Shown one piece after another: positions 9,730 through 21,444 of a DNA stretch of 64,000 nt. Position 1 is the first letter of the stretch, and every line of letters begins with the position of its first letter. The notes under the pieces are model-generated. The model was given only the letters and a program-made list of their open reading frames with translations, was not told where the DNA came from and ran no database searches. The position numbers were made by a program, and so were the translations under genes. Source of the DNA: Proteles cristata cristata (lineage: Eukaryota; Chordata; Mammalia; Carnivora; Hyaenidae); NCBI GenBank assembly GCA_017311185.1, contig JAESUZ010003164.1, positions 682,001 through 746,000 on the forward strand, read 5' to 3'.

Positions 9730-11715
9730 AGACCAAAGAAATGTATATGTCCATGTTCCACATGGCCTTGATAATAGGTAAAATCTTGAGGAAAAATAAA
9801 GAAATTCTATAATGCATAATATTACGTTGTTTAATGTAATATAATATCACTTCTTATCTCCTGACATTGTACCTGGTAGAGTATTAACATTCATTAAGGG
9901 TTTAGTGAATGATAGTTTCAATGAGTCAATCAAATTATGAATGCAATATAGTCAACAAAATTTCTCCTATTTAGTTGTACTGGACAAGTGCTATATACCC
10001 TATAGAAATTTTTGGAGACTGAAGAATGACAAAGACACTTAACACCAGGAGGGAGAAGGAATACAAAGGTAGCTTCAATTAAATAGACAGTGTGCTAGTT
10101 CTTACATTACATGGTGAATGCATGAGAGTTTGTGTGATTATTACCTATATAATTTACATATGCTTCCTAATATTCCATTTCAGATAACTATGATGAATGG
10201 TTTAATAAAAGAAAAATAATATTCAATATAGATGATTCTAATTATACAGAAGTCTTGGAAGGGATTTGTCATCAGAGTTTATTAAATGTGACAATTGAGT
10301 GTCAAGATGAAAAACCTAGATATGGAAGTGCTTCTGACATTCAATAACCGCAGAGGTAGCTCTTGGCTGTAACTGAGGGATTGACAACTAAGAACAACTC
10401 AGAAAAGAAAACATTTGTGAAAGAAAGGAAATTGCAGGCAAGGAATGTGATAGTGAATAGCTTGGTAAGAGTTACCAGAATGCCAGCCCCAGACCTGCCA
10501 CTCGGCCATGAGCTTGAGGGCAGATAATCTCTCAGAGGCTTCATTCTCTGTTGCATAAAATCATGGGATCAGAGTCACCGGCTAATGTGGTAATGATTCA
10601 TGGTCATTATTCGTTCAATATCATCATTATAGACATCAGTCTTCATTGCACCATGTGTGTGGGAGAAACAATCAGTTAGAAGATCCCCGGCTGATAGCAT
10701 GCTAGATAAATCACCTTTTAACTGTGTCATTTTTTTCTTAATACATAAATAGTTGCGTACCACAGAAGCCAAGTGATGTCAAATAGTAAAATTGAAAGAC
10801 AAATGGAAACTAGAATATTTTATTCATACCTAATTGGCCATACACAGTTTGTACATCTTCCAGGCAAACAAACGCAGGCTACAGCATGTATTCTAATGAA
10901 CCGTCATAACAATAGAAGCAGTGTGGGGGGAAAAATGGATCCAGCAAGAGAAAGATGATTTGAAGATGTATTTATGGCACACCTATGACTCCAGTTCCTA
11001 GGCAACGGGGTCTCGTTCAAACAGAAAGAAAGCTAGATAATTATAGACCATAGTGTATTTGGTCTGCTGCGGTTGAGGAAGGGTATCTGCAAGAAATAAA
11101 CAGATACCTGAATCCTAAAGGGTCATTTCACGTGTCTAATTTGAAATGGAATTTCTTGACTGATTCATGGCACCTTGCATTTAAAGTCCAGTCTCCCCTG
11201 ACGGTTTCTGCACCCAAGCTAGACCTGCACCAGAGCCAGGCTTCCACCCCGGCCCCTCCCTCACATATCCCCCTATGCTCTGCATCAATGGCCTCAGCTC
11301 TGCAGGGCTCCTGTTAGCCACAGTCAGCAGCTATTTTTAGGAGATGCTTCTGAGAAGAAGGGAATTCGTGAAGATGGGTAAGAAAAATACAATTTCCTGG
11401 CAATTTATTGAAATGCGCCTTTTTTTTTCCAATCCAGAAAATCCCTTGTTATTCAAAGTGAGTTAGCTCCAGATTTTGTCTGGATTTGTTTTGCTTTCTA
11501 TAGGGATCAAACACAAGAGTTCAGGAGAAACACGCGAAAGCGAAGCACACAGCTTAAGCAATGTGAAAACAAATCAAATCCTGCCTCACCTCTGTGAGAA
11601 AAATACCAACCAGTATGGGCAAGATTCTGAGCTATTCCCTAGCATGTCCAGCTTCAAATCCAAACAAATTAGTTATCAACTTACTTGAAAAATCAACTTT
11701 AAGAATCCCTCTCTT
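9730..11715. other. 2 kb without recognised genes
   Basis: AT-rich sequence. A weak L2/MIR-end-like phrase occurs near 9865-9910 (ACATTGTACCTGGTAGAG...CATTCATTAAGGG). No exon-like frame seen. Confidence 0.5.
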
Positions 11716-11719
11716 TATG

Positions 11720-12344
11720 CACTTAGTACACATTCACTAATACTTCTGAAGCATCTTTTTGTGTCAGACACTTTCGGGGGCACTGAGGCACTGGCGGTGA
11801 GCAGACCTGGTGCATCATGAGTCCACAGTCATGGAGTTTCTAACCTGTGGAAGAAAGTGGAGAAAGATACCTAACCAACAAACTCATAAGTGACTGACTA
11901 CATACCAATTGTGATCACTTCCAAGAAAGAAAGAAAGATGCAGTTTCTCTAAGAGCCAGTAACAAGAGAGTATGCTTTGGTCTGTGTGGTTAGAGCAGTT
12001 CTCTGAGAAGGGTATTTACACCAAAGGGTGAAAGATGAAATGCCCTCAGTCAGAGGGAAGAGCATGTACTGAGGCTTCTTTAGTCAAAAAAAGAAAAAAA
12101 AAAAAAAAGCCTTGTCATTTCCAGTAGAAGAGAAAAGACCACCAGGGCTATAGAGTATTGATTGAGGGGCAAGGTGAGGTGGGAGCATGTGAGGTACAGG
12201 CCGAGATTGGAATGGTGTTGGCTGGGCATACAACTCTTGTTAAGCAGTTCATATTTCATTGCAAGTGCAGTGAAAAGCCATATAAGGTTTACATGGGCCA
12301 ATGATATGGTCTTTTTCACTCTGAAAAGAATGGGCTGGGGAGTT
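11720..12344 (-). mobile_element. L2 LINE 3' region, antisense
   Basis: The order of phrases matches reversed L2: CATTCACTAATACTTCTGAAGCATC, GGCACTGAGGCACTGGCGGTGAGCAGAC, CATGGAGTTTCTAACC, GAAATGCCCTCAGTCAGAGGGAAGAGCATG, and CATTGCAAGTGCAGTGAAAAGCCATA. It is old and gapped. The plus-strand 187-codon frame that runs from here into the next SINE is not a gene. Confidence 0.65.
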
Positions 12345-12360
12345 AAGAATGAAAGCAGAG

Positions 12361-12571
12361 GGGGCGCCTGGGTGGCTCAGTCGGTTAAGCCTCTGACTTT
12401 GGCTCAGGTCATGTTCTCATGGTTTGCGGGTTCAAGCTCCACGTCGGGCTCTGTGCTGACAGCTCAGAGCCTGGAGCCTGCTTTGGATTCTATGTCTCCC
12501 TCTGTCTCTGACCCTCCCCTGCTCTTTCTCTGTCTCTCAGAAATAAATAAAACATTTATAAAGAAAAAAAA
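12361..12571 (+). mobile_element. SINEC_Fc-type SINE, full length
   Basis: Starts GGGGCGCCTGGGTGGCTCAG and has CAGAGCCTGGAGCCTGCTTTGGATTCT, a CT-rich tract, AAATAAATAAAACATT and an A-rich tail. A perfect 16-bp target duplication AAGAATGAAAGCAGAG is at 12345-12360 and 12572-12587. Confidence 0.96.
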
Positions 12572-12644
12572 AAGAATGAAAGCAGAGACACCAGTTGGAA
12601 GACTCCACGGCAATAATCCAGGGGAGACCATATTGTGTCATTCA

Positions 12645-12965
12645 AGGTCTAATCAGAAAAGCAGAATCCACTCAAAGTATCTTAAAATGAGGGAACTTAA
12701 TGCAAGGGATTGGTTTTCCCCATAATGGAATTGATGAGAAGTGAAACAGGAGATGACAGTGAGAGACTCCATGGATGAACAATATCAAGAAGCCACTACC
12801 ACCCCAAATCTGGAGGGTCAGCGGGAGGAGGTGATATTAGCATAATCCAAGGCTGCGTCATTGGGTTGAAGCAGGAAGCACAGCAGACCAGTTCAGAAGG
12901 AGCCGAAGCCAATATAGGGATGAGGTGATTTGGTGGGGGGTGCCCAAGACTAGAGGCATCATCTC
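12645..12965. mobile_element. unnamed old interspersed repeat, copy A
   Basis: Opens AATCAGAAAAGCAGAATCCACTCAAAGTATCTTAAAATGAGGGAACTTAATG. This resembles the openings at about 45935 and 51440, suggesting one ancient LTR-like family in the same orientation. I cannot name it. Confidence 0.4.
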
Positions 12966-12969
12966 CCAC

Positions 12970-13490
12970 TGTCACTCACCCCACAATGTTTCCCATTGAC
13001 AAAGTCCAGCTGGAATCCAGCTGACACTGGAGCCTGGGAAATTCAGACTGCAGGGATCAGCCACCTTCAGTGGAGAATAAACCAATGGAAGGACAAACAG
13101 ACCAAGAACCAGCCTCTGCTTTGAACATAAAATCCAGGACAACTGTAGGATGAAGTAAAGAGAGAAGCAGAAACATGGAGTCAAGAAGAACCCCTGTGTC
13201 TCTGGCTGAGACAACTAGGTAGATGGGGATAATATTGACTTACATATGACAGAGAAAGCAAAGCAAGTTATAATGGCTAAGCGTCCAATTTGTGATACGT
13301 CAAACTTGACAAGCCAGTGAAACGTCGATATAGAGAAGTCAAATAGGATTGAAAAGAGAAAGCTAGATGGAAAGAAGGTAGTCAGTGATAGACACAAATT
13401 CAAAACAGCCTTGACGCCTTTGTAAGGGGAGTGGAATGGGACTTGGGAGGTAGAAGGAGGGTTCATCTCCACTGAATTATTTTACTTTTT
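12970..13490. other. unannotated sequence
   Basis: Two minus-strand frames of 80 and 85 codons abut here but show no protein-like composition. No repeat recognised. Confidence 0.45.
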
Positions 13491-13500
13491 AAAAGTTGTA

Positions 13501-13660
13501 GGGGTGCCAGGGTGACTCAGGTCATGATCTCATGGTTCATGGAATCCAGCTCTACATCAGGCTCTGTGCTGACAGTAGAAGCCTGCTTGGGATTCTCTCT
13601 CTCTCTCTCTTCCTCTGTCTCTCCAAAGATAAATAAATAAACACTAAAAAATAAAAACAG
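13501..13660 (+). mobile_element. SINEC_Fc-type SINE with internal deletion
   Basis: GGGGTGCCAGGGTGACTCAGGTCATGATCTC shows the loss of about 30 bases, including most of the A-box arm. The rest (GCTCTGTGCTGACAG, the CT tract and AAATAAATAAACACTAAAAA) is present. Duplication AAGTTGTA is at 13493-13500 and 13662-13669. Confidence 0.9.
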
Positions 13661-13752
13661 CAAGTTGTAAAGCAAGATGGTAGCTATGCTTGTGGAGAGC
13701 ATAGCTTAAGGTGTAGAGCTGTCAGATCATGATTAAAACTAACACAACATTG

Positions 13753-13971
13753 GGGTGCCTGGTGGCTCAGTCGGTTAAGCATCCGACTTTGGCTCAGGTC
13801 ATGATATCACGGCTCATGGGTTCGAGCCCCGCATCGGGCTCTGTGCTGACAGCTAGTTCAGAACCTGGAGCCTGTTTCAGATTCTGTGTCTCCCTCTCTG
13901 ACCTCTGACCTGCTCATGCTGTCTCTATCTCTCTCTCAAAAATAAATAAAACATTAAAAACAATAAAAAAA
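13753..13971 (+). mobile_element. SINEC_Fc-type SINE, full length
   Basis: It has the GGTGCCTGGTGGCTCAGTCGG head, the B-box core GGTTCGAGCCCC and an ACATTAAAAACAATAAAAAAA tail. An 18-bp target duplication AAAACTAACACAACATTG is at 13735-13752 and 13972-13989. Confidence 0.96.
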
Positions 13972-13989
13972 AAAACTAACACAACATTG

Positions 13990-15460
13990 TGTGCCAACGA
14001 TACTTCAGTAAAAAAGTAAGTAATTATTAAGGAGTTAGGAAGCAAATTTTTAAAAATGTTAAGACTTACAAAATCGGGTAGGATTATACATGAATGTATA
14101 AAATATTATATTATTCTCTATCTTTTTCTTATTGCCTACATATGTACTACTAGTAAGAAAGAAAGACCAAATGGGACAAAGGGGTAGAGACGGCAGGTGC
14201 AGGCTGTCTGTGGACAGTGTCTGGCTATGAAGCGATGAAGAGAATTTGCATCAGGAAGATAGGCATCAAGGGAAGGTTTGCTTGTTTTTAGTTTAGTTTT
14301 GGTTTTTTAATATCAATGATACTGCAGGGTGTTTCTCTGCTGAAGGAAATTATTTTGCAGAGATGGAGATCTAAGGATGTCTGGTCAAAATATGATAAAG
14401 CAAGGGGTGTGATCCTTCAGGATGTAAAAGGGGCTTGTACCCAGAGCACACGTGAAGGTGTGGCCTTTGTAGAAAGAGAGACGCTGAGTTAATTAACCTG
14501 AGTAAGGCTCCAGGAATAATTACTTAAATATACAAAGATATCTTTGCAAGTCAGGTTGAAAACATAAAGTTCAAAATTCTTTGTTTTAATACAAAATGGA
14601 AGCATGAAAACTATTTTCCTGAATTAAACCTAGATCTTACTTTAAATGATTTTCACTAGAACGTGAAATTGGGGCCATGTGTACAGGTTTACGCACTGAT
14701 ATCTCTTTCACAAAACCCATCTTAAGTAGCTAACTTCATTATATCGTTGGTTTAGTTACCCTGAAGGCGCAGACATGAGTAGTTAGAATTTCATTACTGC
14801 GAAATGTCAGCATACACAGGATAATAGAAAATGAGACCCAAAAAAAGATCCAAAGTAATTTTCTGCTTTGTTTCTTTCCCTCAAAAGAAAAGTAAACACC
14901 ACATCTCTTTCAACGTTAAAGCTCAGTCCTACGAATGGAAGATGGTTGGCAGGATGGGAAAGATACCATCTTGCCATGATTCTCTGCAAAATCCACCACA
15001 TGACCTTTCTCTCAGAAGATAGTTCAATAATTGTCATCCTATCGTTTATTAAGTAGGAGTATATTCTCCCTAAGTAATCATAGTTTTATTGTCTTGCATG
15101 TGAACCAATTCTCTAACTTCGTCTCAGAAAGGTTGCCTGAAATTCCCCCATTTCACACCTCATTTGCACCTTTGCAAGAAACAACCATGTTGAAATTGAG
15201 CAGAAATGGTAACTAAAATCAAATCCTTTTTTATTGAAACCAATTTGGTTATGGGTTAAATATGTTGAGGAAACGTTTGCGTGGGTGGAGCTTAAAGATC
15301 TTAGTGAAATGATATCGTTTCTGTTTCCTGCTGATCCAGTAATAGAGACGGATCATTCCCCTCTCTCCCAGTATTGAAAGGGACATTTCGAAGCAATAGA
15401 TGATAACCACCAACTAGCAGATAGAGAGCAGGCCAGAAATTATACAACATTTCTATAATA
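13990..15460. other. unannotated sequence
   Basis: No gene or repeat family recognised. Overlapping short frames at 14807-15056 on both strands look accidental. Confidence 0.5.
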
Positions 15461-15464
15461 TTCA

Positions 15465-15900
15465 TGTGTAGTAGGCAAAATACTGGTCCCCAAAAAGGTC
15501 CACATTGTATTGCCCAGACCAGTGAGTGTGTTGCCTTCCATAGAAAAAGGAACTTTGCAGGTGGGATTATGGATCTTGAGAAGCGAAAAGTCGCCTGGAT
15601 TGCCTGGGTGAGCCCAATGTGATTGCAAGAGTCAATCAGGATAACAGACAGGAAGATCAAATTCAGAGAAGTTTTAATACAGAGGTAGAATGATTTGCGG
15701 GGCCCCAAGGCCAAGAGTCGGGCAGCTCTTGGACCTTGAGAAGACCAGGAAAGAGATTCCCCATTACAGCTTCTACAAGGAACACAGCCCCATGATCCGT
15801 TTGGGACTTCTGACCTCCAGAACTGTAACATGATACATTTGTGTTTTTCCAGCCACCACAGTTGTATCATTTGTTACAACAGCAGGGGGAAACTTCTAGA
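15465..15900 (+). mobile_element. MaLR (MLT1-type) LTR, sense
   Basis: Plus-strand order is GTAGGCAAAATACTGGTCCCCAAAAAGGTCC, GGATTGCCTGGGTGAGCCCAATGTGATTGC, GGAACACAGCCCCATG, GACTTCTGACCTCCAGAACTGTAACATGATA, and CATTTGTTACAACAGCAG. This is the sense form of the family seen antisense at 669-937. A 189-codon minus-strand frame across it, the longest in the window, is an accident of the repeat. Confidence 0.8.
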
Positions 15901-15904
15901 ATAT

Positions 15905-16510
15905 ACATAAAGCTCTTAAGGCAATGCCGGCCACACAGCATTATTTTCATTGTTACTACCATCGAATATTTTTCTTATTCTACCTTGCTTTCTAGATTTT
16001 GTTAGCTTGCCATTGTTCAATTCTAGATATTTGTAGAAATAAACTTTCTATTCTTATTGCTATCCTTTTCCATTATGGAATCGTAAAAAAAAAAAAAAAT
16101 ACAACGCTCCCTGTTTTAGAAATTATTAGAAACAGAAAGCCAAGGAACTGTTTTGACAATTGTCCTTGTGTTAGAAATGACAGTTTTTACTAACCAACTA
16201 AAAAATGCTAAATTGTTGCATTCATTCCTATAGAAATTTGGACTGCTAATTTTGGGATGTATCTGGAAGCATTAGAGGGTATGATACTTCTAGGGGCTGA
16301 ACAGGTGATATGCATATGAATTCCTCCTTCTTTTCCTTTGATCTCTAAAAATATCTGGATGCTGTAATGAATTTTTGTTTAAGTAGAAACTATTCCAGGC
16401 TTTCTTTTATCATTTTTTTTCTGAGGAATGCTAACTTAAACTTGTATTGCAATATTGCCTTTCTAATTGCTGTAGCCTATTCACAGCACAATACCTATCT
16501 TTTCTATGGA
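15905..16510. other. unannotated AT-rich sequence
   Basis: No gene or repeat recognised. Confidence 0.5.
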
Positions 16511-16527
16511 GTCTCCCTAACGTTTTC

Positions 16528-16751
16528 TTTTCCTTTTTTTTTTTTAATGTTTTATTTATTTCTAGGAGACAGAGAGAGAGACAGTGTGAGCAGGGGAGGG
16601 TCAGAGAGAGAGGGAGTCACAGACTGAAACAAGCTCCAGGCTCTGAGCTGTAAGTCAGCACAGAGCCGGACGCGGGCTCGAACCCACGATCTGTGAGATC
16701 ATGACCTAAACAAAAGTCGGACGCTTAACCGACTAAGCTACCCAGACGTCC
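16528..16751 (-). mobile_element. young-type SINEC_Fc SINE, antisense
   Basis: Carries the reversed diagnostic pattern of the young group: CTAGGAGA at the tail junction, GGGAGTCACAGACTGAAAC, and ATCATGACCTAAACAAAAGTCGGACGC. A perfect 15-bp duplication CTCCCTAACGTTTTC is at 16513-16527 and 16752-16766. Confidence 0.96.
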
Positions 16752-16769
16752 CTCCCTAACGTTTTCGCC

Positions 16770-19570
16770 TTGAAATAAATCTGTGCAGGAAAACTGAAAC
16801 TAGTCTCTTAAAAGAGAATTTTGCTTTGCAAATGGCCAGGCCACCTGTCGGGTATGGTTTTTGTAAACTTGCTGTCTATTTCCCCATCAGTTTAAGCCAC
16901 AGGGATTCCTGTTATCATGTAATGTTGATTCTCCACCCATGTCAGAATGTCCTGACTGTGCTCCGTGAAATTCTGTGACTATAAAAACGTGGGGCTTAGA
17001 AAAGACCTAAGAACCTTCACAATGCGTTATCAAGTTTGTAGAGCAACACCTAGAAAAATGAAGCCAAACTCAACTCAAGTGGTGAAGTGGAGCTAAAAGT
17101 TGCATGCTACAAACTTTTAGACAATTTCCCAGGAAGAGACGGCAATCCATCAGAAAGATATATTCTCAAATGCATTTATCTATCAAGCTGCTTTCTGCTC
17201 TCTTCCTATATGTGTATATGGCTTATGTTGAGAAAAGAAAACCTGCTTTCCATGAATATAAAACAAGGTATGCAATAAAATATTCATAATGCCAAACTTG
17301 CAGGCTTCAATACATGCACTTTCTAGAACACCAGCTATAATGAAGACTCCAGTTAAAACTGAGTTTGGTTCTTTTTCATCCATTCATATTTTACATTACC
17401 TGTGTGTTGTGTGCTCTATATAGCTGCCCTTTCTTCATGTAACCTTCAGCTGTCTTGAATGAATTTTAAAACTCCCTTTGCAAATTCTGATAGCCTTTTA
17501 GTGTTAAATAAGTCCTCATTGACATTTACAAGTCATACCATTTACAAGAGTGCACTGTGGTCTTCATGTTTATTCCCTATTCATTGCTATAAACTGTGAC
17601 GTTTAACACTCTATTGATTATTGTTGCGGTCACAAGTGACACTTGTAACGAGTGATTTTCTTTTCTAGGCTTCATCCCAGATGCACGTTACACATATATA
17701 CTCTATGTTTTAAAAAGTGTTTACTTGCATGCAATAATACTCCTAAGCAAGCCACTTTCTTCCGTTTATGAAAACGTATAACAACAGTGCAAATAACATT
17801 ATTAATATGGAGATGTAAAATAGATTGTTTTTCCAATGACACCAATTTTATGGTGGTCAAGACATTTCCTTCCTAGTGTTGAAATCATTGAAAGTTTATC
17901 ATTTTTTTCCTTGGTGAATCTAGAAGTTGAAAGTTGACATACATCCCTTATTTATATGCCAGTTATATGAGCTGTGGGGGCGGATATTTTGTGTTGAGTT
18001 TTAAATAATTCCTTGCAGCAGGGAACAAAGGGGAAAGAAACAGCAATATTTGAATGCTAATTTAGAAGTTTGGAAATTGGACATGTGTCCTTTAATTATA
18101 AGATTTTTATAGTCATTTTTTGCTAGAAGATTATGTTCTTATTTTCATGATAGAAAGGGCGGGGGAAGGCCCTTATAAAATAAAGGACTCTTTGAATTTT
18201 TGAGTTCCTGTTTAATTAAATTCAAAATTCCCAAGAAACAGCTAACACTGTGTCTACATGTACAATGAATGTGCCCATGGTTATACAGTCACTGAAAAAA
18301 AAAAACTGTGTCACAAAAGTGTTTTGAAATATTTATTCATTTTGAGTTCATTTTTCTCTTTTTGACTGGATCATCATAAAAATTCATGGATGGTCCTAAA
18401 CTGTAAACACGCTTAGATGTGGCTTTCTTGACATCAGAAAGCTCCATCCATTCCCCCAAATCATTACTATCCTGCACCTTAGACTTTAAATATCACCATT
18501 CTTTAAAATTTTTATTTTTTATTTTTCAAATAATTGTTCCCAGGAGAAAATGCAAGCGCTACTGTGAAGCCTGGCAGATTAGGCCTTATCAGATATTTAC
18601 TCTTCAGCTAATGATTCATTATTTCCTTTTCTAACTTGACAGCTTGCTAAAAGTGGCTTCCTGTAGACTGGGGCCTCGGGAGAGCAGAAAGAAGTACACG
18701 GAGCAAGAGCTCCATCCATGGATGTCGAATATTAGAGGAATGTGAGATGAGGGCTCTGCGTAGCCAGGGGACACAGATATCCATATCCATAAGCCAGCAC
18801 CATATGGGTGGGTATTTGGGGTAAAAAGATGAGGAAGATGATCAACAAAGTGTTAGGGGCAGAAGTCAGCGTGAATGCACCCCATGGGCGGACATCACAC
18901 GTTTCCCATTCAGCCCAAGTATCATGTCAGAAACAGGAGAGCTTAGTGCCACAGGCTAAGCAATGAGTAAAGAGGGAAATGTCATTATGTCACAGATGCG
19001 AGGCAAAGACAATGTTGGAAGAAAAGATTTAATGATGTGGCTAATCTGAATCGCTCTTATTCCACCTTTTCCACCCACTCCCTCTAAATCATCCCAACAA
19101 ATCCAAGCCAAGTTTATACTCCCCATCACCAACATCCTTGATTTGGAGGCTGCAAGAAACATACAGGAATAGAGAAATTTCCTTAAGAAGCTTTTGGAAT
19201 GAATTATGATCCAAAATATGCTAGGTACTGACTATGGAAATTGCTCAATTTTCTATTTAAATGCAAAGCTCCTGTGTTGCTTATAAAATGAACAATGTGA
19301 AAAACAGTTGCTTATAATCGCTGGGGTTTTTTTAAGGAAAATTGACAATCAGTATATGTTCTTTGTCATCCTATGGCTCTCTGAGATGATATGAATATAT
19401 TCATTTAATAGGTATGCATGTGAATTGACTCCAGAAGGGAACTGAATAAATACAGTTTCAGAAACCAAACCCCATAATGGAAAATTAGATCTGCTCAACA
19501 CCATATGAATGTCTGTAATAACTATGTATTTTACCATTTCTTCAATCTATGGGTGGTGCCCATAGATAAT
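16770..19570. other. 2.8 kb without recognised genes or repeats
   Basis: The longest stretch in the first third of the window free of young repeats. It is AT-rich, with only short frames. Old, unrecognisable repeat remnants or conserved non-coding elements cannot be excluded. Confidence 0.5.
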
Positions 19571-19830
19571 GCTTTTGTGCATTTGTTCAACCAAATACGC
19601 ACTGAATGTATGATAGGCACTAGTGATTGTGCTGAGTACTGTATACAACAGCAAGCCAGACACAAAATCCCTGACCTCAAAGAGATTATAGTCTATTGAG
19701 ACAAACACAGTCAAGGGCAGACTATCAACTAGGCATGGAGCCTTTCTGGAAGAAAGCAAACAAACCACAGGCTTAAAAAATGAATGGATATTAGCTAAGA
19801 AAGTCAACTATAGCTGGTCAGAAAGACATT
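19570..19830 (-). mobile_element. L2 LINE 3' end, antisense
   Basis: CACTGAATGTATGATAGGCACTAG, TGTGCTGAGTACTG and AAAATCCCTGACCTCAAAGAGATTATAGTCTATTGAG follow the reversed L2 3' end. Possible continuation near 20040-20140. Confidence 0.65.
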
Positions 19831-20195
19831 TGGAAGACCCAAAATGTCTTTGGTAAGAAGAAGTAAGAAGAAAGATTTTTGTCCAATGAGAGAGTTTGGG
19901 CTAATGATGGTCCATAAAACTTTAAGTTTTAATTTCTACTCAGAAATCTCATATCATAAAAGACACATAAAAAACATTCCATTCTTTGGATTATGACTTG
20001 ATATTGTTTAGAATGATACGCTTTCTCTAGAAACATTAATTTGTTTAAGAAATATTCTTTGAGGCCACACTTTTAGTCACCAGGCTGCAGTGCTGATGAA
20101 GACAGAGATGAAACCCAACTCTAGGGGACATTTGACAGGTCTTTGAACTACCCAACAAATGAATATCTTTCTTTAGGGAATTCTCGAGTTTTTTG

Positions 20196-20412
20196 TTTTC
20201 TTTTTTTTTGTTTTTTTAATGTTTTTTTTTTTCCCTAGGAGAGAGGGAGAGAGACAGCGTGAGCAGGGGAGGGTCAGAGAGAGAGGGAGTCACAGACTGA
20301 AACAGACTGGTAGTCAGCACAGAGCCCGATGCGGGGCTCGAACCCACGAACCGAGAGATCATGACCTAAGCGAAAGTCGGACGCTTAACCGACTAAGCCA
20401 CCCAGGCACCCC
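20196..20412 (-). mobile_element. young-type SINEC_Fc SINE, antisense
   Basis: Nearly consensus, with CCTAGGAGAG at the tail junction, GAGTCACAGACTGAAACAG, GCTCGAACCCACGAACC and ATGACCTAAGCGAAAGTCGG. A 20-bp duplication starting GGGAATTCT is at 20176-20195 and 20413-20432, differing at one base. A short deletion removes part of the right arm (CAGACTGGTAGTCAGC). Confidence 0.95.
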
Positions 20413-20484
20413 GGGAATTCTCCAGTTTTTTGAGTCTTGGTAAGGTATACAGACATTCTCCCTCTAAAAGTGCTGAAAATGTTC

Positions 20485-20900
20485 CGTAGTGTCCTAACTC
20501 CCTTGCAGCTAGCCATGGGCATCTAAGTTAGATTCTACCAGTTGAAACTAACAACATAAAAATAAAGAACAGGGAGGCCATGTTTCTCTCTGGCAATGAT
20601 GGCAGTAGCAGTGGCTACAGAATTGGACTCTGTGCAGGAGTAAAGTCAGCTCAGTGGGCTGCACTATTAACAGTAGCATCCAGTAGCCAGGGGCAAATGG
20701 AGTCGTTTCTTAACAGAGCAACAAAGTTTAAGGGATCTTGAACCTGACTTTCCAAATCATTCAATGATTTCCAACTCATTGGTTGAGTTTGGTGAGCTAC
20801 TCCAAATCTTTATAATAAATGTGTTTTGCTTTTTTTTTTTTTTCTTTTTCTGGCCCAGTAGGCTTCTGTTGTTTCCAACAGAGAACCATGAATAACAGAC
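20485..20900 (+). mobile_element. LTR-like old repeat (same unnamed group as 9231-9645)
   Basis: CTCCCTTGCAGCTAGCCATGGGCATC, AGATTCTACCAGTTGAAA, TATAATAAATGTGTTTTGC and TTCTGTTGTTTCCAACAGAGAACCATG are in the order expected for a sense-strand old LTR. A T-rich run at 20829-20853 lies near the polyadenylation-like site. Confidence 0.45.
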
Positions 20901-21018
20901 CAACTTCAGAGTCAACCAGCCTTCAGGAGAAGCAACACTTAGAACAAAGAATGTAGCAAGACCTAAGGGACTCAGCAGCTTTCCACATGTGGTTACTCAA
21001 AAGCACTTCACTATAAAA

Positions 21019-21041
21019 CTAAAAAAAAAAAAAAAAAAAAA
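21019..21041. repeat. poly(A) run
   Basis: About 23 consecutive A. No element body of known type lies directly to its left. Confidence 0.85.
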
Positions 21042-21082
21042 ATCATTCATTTTGGCTTTGAGTTCTGTCTTTATTAAACACT

Positions 21083-21441
21083 TGTATCAGCCTTCTCAGG
21101 CTGCAATAACAAAATGCCATACACTGGGCCGCTTAAACAGCAGACATTTACTTCTCACAGTTCTGGAGGCTGGGAAGACCAAGATCAAAGTGCTGGTAGA
21201 TTGGATTCTCACTTTGTGGCTTGTAGACAGGCTGTTTTCTCTTTGTATCATCACATGGCAAGGACACCTCTCTCTTTTTCTGTTTTTATAAAGGCCCTCA
21301 GCCCATCAAGAGAGCCCCACACTCATAATAACCTCATCTAATCCTAATCACCTCCCAAATGCCCCATTCCCAAACAGCATCACAGTAGAGATGAAGCTTC
21401 AACATATGAATTGTGGGGGAAGGCACATAAACAAATTTTAT
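21083..21441 (-). mobile_element. MaLR (MST/MLT1-type) LTR, antisense
   Basis: Clear reversed MaLR order: TCTCAGGCTGCAATAACAAAATGCCATACACTGGGCCGCTTAAAC, CTCACAGTTCTGGAGGCTGGGAAGACC, CTCATCTAATCCTAATCACCTCCCAAATGCCCC, and CTTCAACATATGAATTGTGGGGG. The 100- and 75-codon frames are part of the repeat. Confidence 0.9.
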
Positions 21442-21444
21442 ACT

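Noticed and set aside
10994..11006. RFX X-box-like GTTCCTAGGCAAC
   Set aside because: It is one base short of the usual spaced palindrome. A single short motif without other support is expected by chance in 64 kb.
12162..12725. 187-codon plus-strand open frame
   Set aside because: It starts in an antisense L2, crosses the SINE at 12361-12571 and ends in flanking DNA, so it is a composite of unrelated repeats.
15301..15870. 189-codon minus-strand open frame, the longest in the window
   Set aside because: It runs antisense through a sense-oriented MaLR LTR and shows no domain. The frame is a by-product of the repeat.
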